In this document: positions 6,445 to 13,610 of the stretch, piece by piece | Position numbering within the stretch: position 1 is the first letter of the stretch | How the letters are laid out: every line of letters starts with the position of its first letter | Assembly (NCBI GenBank): GCA_902489215.1 | Contig: CABTZE010000040.1 | Span: forward strand, 1 to 14,383 | Direction: 5' to 3' | DNA: 14,383 bases | Source: an uncultured Brevibacterium sp. | GTDB taxonomy: Bacteria > Actinomycetota > Actinomycetes > Actinomycetales > Brevibacteriaceae | The notes under the pieces: generated by a model | Seen by the model: only the letters and a program-made list of their open reading frames with translations | Databases searched by the model: none | What the model was told of the DNA's origin: nothing | Position numbers and translations under genes: made by a program

Positions 6445-8136
6445 GTGACCCTGTCATATTCATCCGGACCAGCTTCGGCAGGTCTGCTAGGAGACACCGT
6501 CGCCGGCAATTTCGCCGCACAGAAACAGCTGACACCCAGCGCGCAGGCGCTCGTCGACCTTCCCACCGGCAGATCGTGGACCTACGCGGAACTTGAACAC
6601 GATGCCGATCGCCTAGCCGCGGCTTTTCTGGAGCGGGGTCTGAAAAAGGGCGACCGCCTCGGGATCTTCGCCCAGAACATTCCCGAATGGGTCCTGACGA
6701 TGTACGCGGCAGCCAAGCTCGGCGTCATCATCGTCAATATCAACCCGGCCTACCGGGAACACGAACTTGAGTTCATCCTTGACCACTCGGGTGCCACGAT
6801 GCTCATCAGCCAGGTGGCGGCACCTCCTCACATCGATTTCGTGGAAGTGACACAGGCGGTCGCGGCGAAACTTGAGAACCTCTCAGTGGTGTACGTCGAC
6901 ACATCGCACGAAACGACCGCAACGCCGATGAAGCACCACGAGTTCGCGCCGGAGCAGAAGTTCTCCGCTCTTCTCGAGGCGGGGGAGAAGCTTCTGTCGG
7001 ACGAGGGCGCCAAGGTGCGCACCCGCATTCGCCAGATCACGGATTCGCTCAGCTGCGACGAGCCGATCAACCTGCAGTACACCTCGGGAACAACCGGCTT
7101 CCCCAAGGGTGTGACTCTGACCCATCACAACATCCTCAACAACGGCTACCTCATAGGCGAAAACCTGGCGTACACAGAAGAAGACACGGTTGTCCTTCCC
7201 GTGCCGTTCTTCCACTGCTTCGGAATGGTCATCGGCATCCTCGCTGCGTTCAGCCACGGAAGCACCGCCGCGATCCCGAGCGCAGGATTCGACCCGAGTG
7301 CTGCCCTGAGTGCAGTGGAGAAGGCCAAAGCGACATCGCTGTACGGCGTGCCGACGATGTTCATCGCCGAACTCGAACTGCCGAACTTCGATGATTATGA
7401 CCTTTCAACTCTGCGCACAGGCGTGATGGCAGGATCCACCTGTCCCGTCGAGGTCATGCGGGCCGTCATCGAGCGGATGCACATGTCCGAAGTCGCGATC
7501 TGCTACGGAATGACGGAAACCGCGCCCGTGTCGACCATGACCCGGGTTGATGATTCACTCGAAGCCCGCACGGAGACCGTTGGGACGGTCATGCCGCATA
7601 CGGAAGTCAAGGTCATCGACCCGGTGACGGGGGAGACCCTCCCCAGGGGACAGAAGGGCGAAGTGTGCACGCGCGGCTACTGCGTCATGAAGGGCTACTG
7701 GAACCAGCCTGACAAAACCGCCGAGGTGCTCGATGCGGATGGCTGGATGCACACCGGGGACCTGGGCATCATGAACGAGGAGGGCTACCTCGACATTTCG
7801 GGGCGAATCAAGGACATGGTGATTCGCGGCGGAGAAAACGTCTACCCGCGGGAAATCGAAGAGTTCCTCTACACGCACCCGTCGATTCGCGATGTGCAGG
7901 TGGTCGGTGTTCCCGACGCCAAGTACGGCGAAGAGCTCATGGCGTGGGTGATTCTGCGCGAGGGAGTGGGAACGCTGACAGCTGAAGACGTACGCGAATT
8001 CGCTCAGGGCAAACTGGCCCACTACAAGATTCCCCGATACGTCGAAGTTCGTGAGTCGTTCCCCATGACGGTTTCGGGCAAGATTCGCAAGGTTGAGCTG
8101 CGCGCAGAAGGCGCTGAGATCGTTTCGGCCGGCTGA
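6445..8136 (+). CDS. Acyl-CoA synthetase (AMP-binding, FadD-like)
   Basis: An adenylate-forming ligase (563 aa) that activates a carboxylic acid, most likely a medium- or long-chain fatty acid, to acyl-AMP and then acyl-CoA. Visible core motifs are the phosphate loop YTSGTTGFPKG (212-222), YGMTETAPVS (about 354-363), the adenine/ribose motif HTGDLG (436-441), the hinge GRIKDMVIRGGENVYP (453-468) and the C-terminal SGKIRK with catalytic Lys546. All catalytic elements are intact. The start is the GTG at 6445, because AAGGAG (6430-6435) sits nine bases upstream; an ATG in frame at 6358 would add 29 residues with no ribosome site. It is transcribed divergently from the sugar kinase and ends at a strong terminator. 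The family also includes enzymes for other acids, so chain length is uncertain. Confidence 0.92.
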   Translation: MTLSYSSGPASAGLLGDTVAGNFAAQKQLTPSAQALVDLPTGRSWTYAELEHDADRLAAAFLERGLKKGDRLGIFAQNIPEWVLTMYAAAKLGVIIVNINPAYREHELEFILDHSGATMLISQVAAPPHIDFVEVTQAVAAKLENLSVVYVDTSHETTATPMKHHEFAPEQKFSALLEAGEKLLSDEGAKVRTRIRQITDSLSCDEPINLQYTSGTTGFPKGVTLTHHNILNNGYLIGENLAYTEEDTVVLPVPFFHCFGMVIGILAAFSHGSTAAIPSAGFDPSAALSAVEKAKATSLYGVPTMFIAELELPNFDDYDLSTLRTGVMAGSTCPVEVMRAVIERMHMSEVAICYGMTETAPVSTMTRVDDSLEARTETVGTVMPHTEVKVIDPVTGETLPRGQKGEVCTRGYCVMKGYWNQPDKTAEVLDADGWMHTGDLGIMNEEGYLDISGRIKDMVIRGGENVYPREIEEFLYTHPSIRDVQVVGVPDAKYGEELMAWVILREGVGTLTAEDVREFAQGKLAHYKIPRYVEVRESFPMTVSGKIRKVELRAEGAEIVSAG

Positions 8137-8175
8137 GCGCTGACGGAACACACCACTGCGGAAGCGCAGGCAGAT

Positions 8176-8213
8176 AGAAAGAGCCGCAGACAGTTAAGTC
8201 TGCGGCTCTTTCT
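8176..8213. terminator. Bidirectional terminator between acyl-CoA synthetase and NlpC/P60 genes
   Basis: A perfect 16-bp stem (8176-8191 with 8198-8213) closes an AGTTAA loop. The right arm ends in CTCTTTCT on the plus strand, and the left arm gives the same on the minus strand, so it can end both convergent transcripts. Confidence 0.85.
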
Positions 8214-8254
8214 GTGTCTTTCAACGCGGTGTCAGCTGAGCTGACCTGCGCTCA

Positions 8255-9346
8255 TCAGATGTAGCGGATGAACTTCGCTCCGCGCTTGACCATCCAGGCG
8301 TAGCTGCGCTCGGATGTGCCGGTGCGGCGTGAACCCGCGTCGATCATCTTGCCCTTCTTGTCGGACACGATGCCCACGTGACCGGGTGCCCAGATGATGT
8401 CGCCGGGCTTGGCCTCGGACGCTTTGACCACCTTGCCGGCGCTGCGCTGTGCGCCGGACACACGCGGAATGTTGATGCCGTTTTTCTTGTATACGTACTG
8501 AGTGAAGCCCGAGCAGTCCCAGCCCTTCGTGGGGCTCGTGCCACCCCAGACGTAGCGGGTTCCGATGCCCTTGCGCGCTTCCTTGATGATGTTCTTGCGC
8601 AACTGGGCTTCAGAAGCCTTCTTCGACTTCTTGGGCTTCGAATCCTTCTTCTTGGGTTTGGGCTTCGGCTTCGGCTTCGGAGCAGGCTTCTTGGATTCCG
8701 GCTTCGGAGCGGGTTTGGGAGCCGGCTTCGGAGCGTGGGTCGACGGCTTCGGTTCAGGTGCCTGCGTCGACGGTGCCTCCGAAGGCGCCTGCGAAGCCTC
8801 GGTCGAAGGCTGAGGGCTCTGCTCCTCACCGTTGCCGGCGGTGCCGCCGGGTGCCGGCTGAGGTTCAGGTTCCGGTGCGGGAGCCGCGACTTCCTTGAGG
8901 CCGCCCTGGAAGCGCTGTGTGACAGAGCCGTCCTCGTGGGTGACAGGAGCGTCGATCGGGTAGCCCCACGAGCCGTTTTCAAAGCCGTTGGCGCGGTACT
9001 GCTGCCACATCTTGTCAACGACGGGTTCAGCACCCGTCACTGGCGAGAAGAACAGTGCACCCTCGGCAAAGGCCTGGTAGCACCCGTTGTCCTTGATGAC
9101 GCACTTGACGTCGCCGGTCGCGTTGCCCAGCAGCTGGGCGTGCTCAGCGGCCGCGGAAGCCATCTGTGCGGGCCCGGCTTCTTCGGATTCAGTTGAAATC
9201 TGCGTACCACCCAGGCTGCTGGCCTCGCCAGTGTCTCCCTGGGAAGTAGCTGGGGCAGCGCTTACCGCGGAACCGGATGCGATGCCCGTGCCGAATAGCA
9301 TGACAGTAGCCGTTGCGGCGACCGTCACTTTATTCAAAAGAGACAT
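8255..9346 (-). CDS. Secreted NlpC/P60 peptidoglycan hydrolase with LGFP-like region
   Basis: A secreted cell-wall endopeptidase (363 aa), expected to cut peptide stems in peptidoglycan. Residues 1-31 form a Sec signal peptide ending in VSAAPA. Residues about 80-152 resemble an LGFP-type wall-binding repeat region (CYQAFAEGALFFSPVTG and GSWGYPIDAPVTHEDG), with Cys82 and Cys89 likely to form a disulfide. A long Pro/Lys/Ser linker (about 154-243) leads to the C-terminal NlpC/P60 domain (about 246-363). The catalytic Cys278 lies in GWDCSGF and His323 in PGHVGIV; the third triad position appears to be Asp336 (MIDAGS), where His, Glu or Asn is more common. The ATG (9344-9346) is preceded by GGGGAA at short spacing. 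Its own promoter is at 9426-9454. Actinobacterial homologues serve in daughter-cell separation, which is a plausible role here. Confidence 0.9.
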   Translation of the reverse strand: MSLLNKVTVAATATVMLFGTGIASGSAVSAAPATSQGDTGEASSLGGTQISTESEEAGPAQMASAAAEHAQLLGNATGDVKCVIKDNGCYQAFAEGALFFSPVTGAEPVVDKMWQQYRANGFENGSWGYPIDAPVTHEDGSVTQRFQGGLKEVAAPAPEPEPQPAPGGTAGNGEEQSPQPSTEASQAPSEAPSTQAPEPKPSTHAPKPAPKPAPKPESKKPAPKPKPKPKPKKKDSKPKKSKKASEAQLRKNIIKEARKGIGTRYVWGGTSPTKGWDCSGFTQYVYKKNGINIPRVSGAQRSAGKVVKASEAKPGDIIWAPGHVGIVSDKKGKMIDAGSRRTGTSERSYAWMVKRGAKFIRYI

Positions 9347-9425
9347 GTTTCCCCGTATAAAAACTAACGGCCCGACTCGAAGGAGGAAGAAGGTCGAAGC
9401 CTAGGCTGTTAAGTTTCAAGAAGCC

Positions 9426-9454
9426 ATAATATGACAAAACTGCAACATTGTCAC
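9426..9454 (-). promoter_or_regulatory. Promoter and inverted repeat before the NlpC/P60 gene
   Basis: On the minus strand: -35 GTGACA (9449-9454), a 17-base spacer, and -10 TATTAT (9426-9431), each five of six matches to consensus. Transcription would start near 9419, leaving a leader of about 73 bases that is rich in pyrimidines. An inverted repeat, TGACAA-N10-TTGTCA (9432-9437 with 9448-9453), spans the core promoter and could be an operator. Confidence 0.65.
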
Positions 9455-9630
9455 AAGGAATTTATCGACTAGTCGGCGCGTCGGCTTGAAATTGCCGCAT
9501 GAAGCGCGTGTTTTCGCTGGTTGTGCGCGGTTTTGCTCCCTTGTGGCCGGATCTCGTTTTCTCTGAGTTCTGTTCTGAAGTCGGGCTCTTTAAGGCTCTC
9601 GAGGTCGAGCTCGCCTGCTGCTGTGAGTTG
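9455..9630. other. Intergenic, no supported gene
   Basis: This is the rest of the 344-base space between the NlpC/P60 start and tRNA-Asn. Short open frames cross it on both strands, but none has a ribosome site or recognisable protein, and one of them runs into the tRNA. Nothing else is seen beyond the flanking promoters. Confidence 0.6.
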
Positions 9631-9633
9631 GAT

Positions 9634-9662
9634 TTGCATCCGCGCGCAGGGTGTTCTAAAGT
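9634..9662 (+). promoter_or_regulatory. tRNA-Asn promoter
   Basis: -35 TTGCAT (9634-9639), a 17-base spacer, and -10 TAAAGT (9657-9662). The -35 and spacing match the tRNA-Ala promoter at 2051-2079. The predicted start near 9669 leaves a leader of about 22 bases containing a hairpin, GTGCTC-AAGGC-GAGCAC (9671-9687), just before the mature tRNA. Confidence 0.75.
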
Positions 9663-9690
9663 TATGACTCGTGCTCAAGGCGAGCACTAA

Positions 9691-9763
9691 TCCTCCGTAG
9701 CTCAGTTGGCAGAGCATTCGACTGTTAATCGAAGGGTCGCTGGTTCGAGCCCAGCCGGAGGAG
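9691..9763 (+). tRNA. tRNA-Asn (anticodon GTT)
   Basis: A 73-nt cloverleaf: acceptor TCCTCCG/CGGAGGA with discriminator G, D-arm GCTC...GAGC, anticodon stem TTCGA/TCGAA with loop CTGTTAA, and T-arm GCTGG-TTCGAGC-CCAGC. Loop positions 34-36 read GTT, the asparagine anticodon. CCA is not encoded. It is a single-gene unit with its own promoter and terminator. Confidence 0.97.
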
Positions 9764-9769
9764 CGCTTC

Positions 9770-9796
9770 AGCCCCGATCCCCGATCGGGGCTTTTT
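9770..9796 (+). terminator. Rho-independent terminator after tRNA-Asn
   Basis: A perfect 10-bp stem (AGCCCCGATC with GATCGGGGCT), a CCC loop, then a run of T's to 9796. It begins seven bases after the tRNA 3' end and separates it from the transporter gene downstream. Confidence 0.95.
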
Positions 9797-9853
9797 CGTT
9801 CTCGGTTCTCTCTTCCTTACCGATTCTCTCAGCTGATCTGCACTCGTTCGCTG

Positions 9854-9859
9854 TACAGT
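9854..9859 (+). promoter_or_regulatory. Possible -10 box for a leaderless DMT transporter mRNA
   Basis: TACAGT ends six bases before the GTG start at 9866, the spacing expected for a leaderless transcript. No clear -35 hexamer is seen at 16-18 bases. Confidence 0.4.
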
Positions 9860-9865
9860 GCTGGA

Positions 9866-10765
9866 GTGAATATTTGGGCAGCGTTAGGGTTCGCACTGGT
9901 ATCTGCTGTAGGCCTTGCTGTTGGAGCAGCCGTGCAGCACTCCGGTGTCACTGCCGCGCATGAGGCCGAGCGCTTCGGCATTCGCGCATTCTTCCGGCTC
10001 TTCAGGTCCGGCAGGTGGCTGCTGGGTACCGCGATCATGGTCATCGCCGTCACCGCCGGTGTCCTGTCCCTTGCTCTTGCGCCTGTCATGGTTGTTCAAC
10101 CCGTTGGTGCGGTCTCTCTGGCCGTGTCTGTTCTCATTGCCCGATTTGCTCGGGGACTGGTGTTCAAGAGGCGGGTCTATACAGCCGTGCTTTTCTGTGT
10201 TGCCGGTATCGCCGGTTTTGTAGGAGTTTCTTCGCTGTTTGCGGTGTCTCGCGTCAGATTCGGTGCTGAGGCCCTCCCGATGGTGTGGGTCTCGGCGGCA
10301 CTTCTCGCAATCACCGTTGTGGGCCGCTTTGTTCAGCGCCGACCGCATCAGCTGTTCAACGTGATCAGCGCGGCCATTCTCTTTGCGTGTGTGGCAACCA
10401 ATACGCATGTCTGTGCGTCTCAGTTCCTTGCCGGGGGACTGCCGGCCGTGACCTGGCTCAACCTGCTGAGCGTTGCAGTGTGCGGCGGCGTAGGTTCGTG
10501 GTTTGTACAGGCTGCATACGCATCGGGTCCGCCGGAAATCGTCATTGCGGGGCTCACCGTTATCGACCCGATCGTCGCTGTGGTTCTCGGGGTCGCTGTT
10601 CTTGATGAGGCATCAGCTGCGCCGGTATGGGTACCTGTGATCATGGTTGCGGCGGGACTGGTAGCGTGCTTGGGAGTTACCGTCCTCGCTCGGTTTCATC
10701 CCGATGTGCTTGAACGCCGAGAGAGTGATGACAACATCCCGTCCCCGACCACACATCGAGCATGA
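9866..10765 (+). CDS. DMT/NIPA-like multi-helix transporter
   Basis: An integral membrane protein (299 aa, about nine to ten helices) of the drug/metabolite transporter type, near the EamA and NIPA groups. Recognisable stretches are LALAPVMVVQPVGAVSLAVSV (about 69-89) in the first half and GPPEIVIAGLTVIDPIVAVVLG (about 226-247), with an acidic residue pair (LDEAS), in the second, the usual inverted two-part DMT layout. The cytoplasmic tail is polar. The start is GTG at 9866; there is no good Shine-Dalgarno, but TACAGT six bases upstream suggests a leaderless mRNA. The stop overlaps the ATG of the glycosyltransferase gene (ATGA). That coupling hints at transport of a sugar donor or lipid-linked product, but drug or magnesium transport cannot be excluded from sequence. 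Confidence 0.82.
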   Translation: MNIWAALGFALVSAVGLAVGAAVQHSGVTAAHEAERFGIRAFFRLFRSGRWLLGTAIMVIAVTAGVLSLALAPVMVVQPVGAVSLAVSVLIARFARGLVFKRRVYTAVLFCVAGIAGFVGVSSLFAVSRVRFGAEALPMVWVSAALLAITVVGRFVQRRPHQLFNVISAAILFACVATNTHVCASQFLAGGLPAVTWLNLLSVAVCGGVGSWFVQAAYASGPPEIVIAGLTVIDPIVAVVLGVAVLDEASAAPVWVPVIMVAAGLVACLGVTVLARFHPDVLERRESDDNIPSPTTHRA

Positions 10766-11931
10766 ACCGCCCCCTCACAATCGTCATCCCCGCCGAAACA
10801 TACGCCCCAGAAGTCAACGGCGCTGCAACATTTGCGCAGCAGCTAGCTCAGGGCCTTGCCGGACGCGGCCACAGTGTTCACGTCATCTGCCCTTCACCAA
10901 CAGGATTGGCGTACCACCAAGCTGATGACCACGGGGTGGAGGTTCACTACATCAAATCGCAGCGCTGGCCGCTGCACCCGACGTGGATGATCTGCATGCC
11001 CTGGAATGTCGCGCCCGCGTTCGATCGGCTGATCGACCAGATCCAACCGGACATCATCCACACGCAGGCGCATTTCGTTATCGGACGGCGCGCCTTCACA
11101 ATGGCCCGTCGCCGTCGAATTCCGATTGTCGGCACCAACCACTTCATGCCGCAGAACGTGGCACCGTATGTCAACGTACCCGCGGCGATCGTCGCTACGG
11201 CCGAGAAGGCCGCATGGTGGGACTTGAAGAAGAAATACCAGTCTGCTGACTACATCACGGTTCCCACCCAATTGGCCGCGGACCTACTCCACCAACACGG
11301 CTTTGACAAGCCGATCCGAGCAGTGTCCTGCGGCATCGACCTGTCCCACTTCCACCCTGCCGAACCAGCAGAGGACAAGGCCGGTACCTCGCCGACAATC
11401 CTCTTTGTCGGTCGTCTGTCGGCTGAGAAGCACATCGAGGACATCATCGAGGCAATCGCCAAGACCGATCCGACGCTGGACCTGCGGGCTGAGATCATCG
11501 GCGCGGGCGAACAGGAAAAGGCACTCGCGGACCTTGCGGACAAACTGGGCCTTGCTGATCGCGTGGTTCTGCGCGGGAAGGTCAGCGATGCTGAACTGGT
11601 GGCCGCCTACCAGCGGGCGGATATCTTCTGCATGCCATCGACAGCTGAACTGCAGTCCATCGCTACTCTCGAGGCGCTTTCTACGGGTGTGCCGGTTGTT
11701 CTGGCTGACGCTGTCGCTCTTCCTCACCTGTGTGAGGATGGTGTCAACGGTCGGCTCATCGCGCCGAGGGATATCGACGGATACGCTCAGGCATTCACTG
11801 AAATCGCAACGGCCACTGCCGATGAGCACAAGGCTATGAGCTTGGCCGCGCAGAAGATTGCGGCTCGTCACGATATCTCAGCAACTCTCGATACCTTTGA
11901 AGAGATCTACTTGAGCCTCCTTCAGAGCTGA
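10762..11931 (+). CDS. GT4-family glycosyltransferase
   Basis: A cytosolic or membrane-associated GT-B glycosyltransferase (389 aa) of family GT4, using a nucleotide sugar such as GDP-mannose or UDP-glucose. The N-terminal acceptor domain has the loop PEVNGAATFAQQLAQGLAGRGHSVHV (about 16-41) and IIHTQAHFVIGRRAF. The C-terminal donor domain has GRLSAEKH with phosphate-binding Arg218 and Lys223. It ends with the retaining-enzyme E-x7-E motif, Glu296 to Glu304 (ELQSIATLE). It resembles the MgtA/PimB group that mannosylates glycolipids in Actinobacteria, although the acceptor is not evident. Its ATG overlaps the stop of the DMT transporter gene, so the two are made together. No terminator is evident before the MFS gene 99 bases downstream. 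Confidence 0.9.
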   Translation: MNRPLTIVIPAETYAPEVNGAATFAQQLAQGLAGRGHSVHVICPSPTGLAYHQADDHGVEVHYIKSQRWPLHPTWMICMPWNVAPAFDRLIDQIQPDIIHTQAHFVIGRRAFTMARRRRIPIVGTNHFMPQNVAPYVNVPAAIVATAEKAAWWDLKKKYQSADYITVPTQLAADLLHQHGFDKPIRAVSCGIDLSHFHPAEPAEDKAGTSPTILFVGRLSAEKHIEDIIEAIAKTDPTLDLRAEIIGAGEQEKALADLADKLGLADRVVLRGKVSDAELVAAYQRADIFCMPSTAELQSIATLEALSTGVPVVLADAVALPHLCEDGVNGRLIAPRDIDGYAQAFTEIATATADEHKAMSLAAQKIAARHDISATLDTFEEIYLSLLQS

Positions 11932-12030
11932 AGGCACCAGAAAAACTGAGTTCCACCTCGGAAACCGGTTTTCCTATGGCAACCAAAGGCAGCAGATCCT
12001 CCTGCTGAATGACGAAAGGCGGCGCACAGC

Positions 12031-13509
12031 GTGAGTTCCGGAAAGCTGACACAGCAGCAGAGGCAGATTCTGTTGGTAGTGCTCATTCCGGTGTTCATGT
12101 CGCTGCTGAGCGTGTCGATCGTCAATGTCGTCCTGCCGGCCATCGGCCGCGATCTCGGTGCGCCGTCCTCAGCGCTCCAGTGGGTACTGTCGGGCTACAC
12201 GCTTTCCTTCGGCGTTCTTCTTGTCGCCGCCGGGCGTGCGGGAGACGTGTACGGGCGCGGTCGCCTGTTCGTCATCGGCTCGATCCTGTTCGGCGCAGCG
12301 TCGCTGCTTGCCGGATTGGCGCCGAACGACATCGTGCTCAACCTCGCCCGCATCCTCATGGGCTTTGGATCCGGGCTGCTGAATCCGCAGACCGTCGGCC
12401 TCATCCAACAGTATTTCTCCGGCCCTGAACGCGGCCGCGCATTCGGCTACTTCGGTTCGACGGTCGGCATTTCGGTGGCGATCGGTCCTGTGCTCGGCGG
12501 GGTCTTCATGGCTGCTTTCGGTGACGGCTGGGGCTGGCGTGCATCCTTTCTCATCAATGTTCCCTTCGCGCTCATCGGGGCTTTTGCAGCGTTTCGCCTG
12601 TTCCCGGCGAGTGCGTGGACGGGCGCTGCTGACACAGCCGAGACTGACGGTCGTGGAAAGTCCCGCGCCGACATGGACCCGGTCGGAACAGTTCTCTTCG
12701 CGCTGGCGATCCTGCTGATCATGCTGCCCTTCATGGAGCGCGCACTCGGTGCCTGGGTGTTCTCGCTCGTGTTTGTGGGCATTGCACTCATCGGCGTGTG
12801 GGTTGCCTGGGAGAAGCGCTATAAGGCCCGCGGGCGCGAACCGATGGTTGATCTCAGCCTCTTCCGGATCCCGAGCTTCGCCAACGGCTCACTGCTCATC
12901 GGCCTGTATTTCATGGGCACGACCAGCATCTGGGTTGTATCTGCGGTGTTCCTGCAGGGCGGTCACGATTTCACCGCGCTGCAGGCTGGTCTTATTGGAC
13001 TTCCGGGAGCACTCGGAACCATCGGGACCTCTGCCTGGGCCGGCCGCAGGGTCTTCGCCTACGGTCGACGCCTGGTTCTCTGGGGCATGGTGATCGCCAT
13101 TGTGTGCGTTGCCGGCTCGATCAGTGTTGTTCTGCTTGCTCAGGCGGGGCTCGTGAGCATCTGGTGGCTTATGCTCCCGCTGTCTGTTCTGGGCACGGCT
13201 CAGGGTGTCATCGTCAGTCCTAACCAGACTCTTACCCTGCTCGAGGTGCCGGTCCGGGATTCCGGAGCCGCCGGCGGGGTGCTCCAGACTGGGCAGAGGG
13301 TCGGTACGGCAGTGGGCATCGCCGCCATCACCGGAACCCTGTTCGCGGTCCAAGCGACTGCAGGCTGGGACGCTGCGTTCATCACTGCTTTCACGGTCAT
13401 CGGCGTCATCATGAGTGCGGCCGCCGCGGTGGCCGTCTGGGATGTGATCGTCTCGGGCCGCCGGGGCGGCGGTCAGCCTCCGGGCCGCAAGACCGTATCT
13501 TCCAGCTGA
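12031..13509 (+). CDS. DHA2-type MFS exporter (14 helices)
   Basis: A proton-driven multidrug-type exporter of the major facilitator superfamily (492 aa), fitting the 14-helix DHA2 class (QacA/EmrB relatives). Motif A is GRAGDVYGRGRLF (68-80) and motif C is GPVLGG (152-157). A hydrophilic loop with many charged residues (about 200-215) separates helices 6 and 7. In helix 1 the usual LDxTIVNVALP reads LSVSIVNVVLP, so the conserved aspartate is Ser27; this may alter substrate or cation use. The start is GTG, with AAAGGCGG (12015-12022) upstream; the 99-base gap after the glycosyltransferase gene allows its own promoter. The substrate is not deducible, and no regulator gene is adjacent. Confidence 0.9.
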   Translation: MSSGKLTQQQRQILLVVLIPVFMSLLSVSIVNVVLPAIGRDLGAPSSALQWVLSGYTLSFGVLLVAAGRAGDVYGRGRLFVIGSILFGAASLLAGLAPNDIVLNLARILMGFGSGLLNPQTVGLIQQYFSGPERGRAFGYFGSTVGISVAIGPVLGGVFMAAFGDGWGWRASFLINVPFALIGAFAAFRLFPASAWTGAADTAETDGRGKSRADMDPVGTVLFALAILLIMLPFMERALGAWVFSLVFVGIALIGVWVAWEKRYKARGREPMVDLSLFRIPSFANGSLLIGLYFMGTTSIWVVSAVFLQGGHDFTALQAGLIGLPGALGTIGTSAWAGRRVFAYGRRLVLWGMVIAIVCVAGSISVVLLAQAGLVSIWWLMLPLSVLGTAQGVIVSPNQTLTLLEVPVRDSGAAGGVLQTGQRVGTAVGIAAITGTLFAVQATAGWDAAFITAFTVIGVIMSAAAAVAVWDVIVSGRRGGGQPPGRKTVSSS

Positions 13510-13514
13510 ACCCT

Positions 13515-13544
13515 GTGCGAAGTTTCCGCGCACGTGACGGTTTT
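13515..13544 (+). terminator. Weak hairpin after the MFS gene
   Basis: GTGCG (13515-13519) pairs with CGCAC (13529-13533) around a 9-base loop, followed by GTGACGG and then TTTT (13541-13544). The stem is short and the U-tract is offset, so this is only a tentative terminator. Confidence 0.3.
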
Positions 13545-13610
13545 CTGACCGCGGCAGCCTGTGTGTGAGACACTGGCAGCGCCCGCAAAAGGAAAAGGGG
13601 AGTAGCGACA

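Noticed and set aside
6321..6566. N-terminal extension of the ribokinase-like protein
   Set aside because: The PfkB family begins at MGKVIVLGSIN; the extra 82 residues look non-homologous and overlap the start of the divergent acyl-CoA synthetase gene.
8378..9196. Long open frame on the plus strand opposite the NlpC/P60 gene (272 codons)
   Set aside because: Its Leu/Arg/Gly-rich product is the mirror of the Pro/Lys linker, with no start signal or known fold; the minus-strand protein has clear domains.
9347..9425. c-di-AMP (ydaO-type) riboswitch in the NlpC/P60 leader
   Set aside because: Such elements often precede wall hydrolase genes in Actinobacteria, but this leader is only about 73 bases and I do not see the conserved core sequences.
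9499..9690. Possible 63-aa plus-strand gene before tRNA-Asn
   Set aside because: No ribosome site, contains the tRNA promoter and leader, and has no recognisable features.
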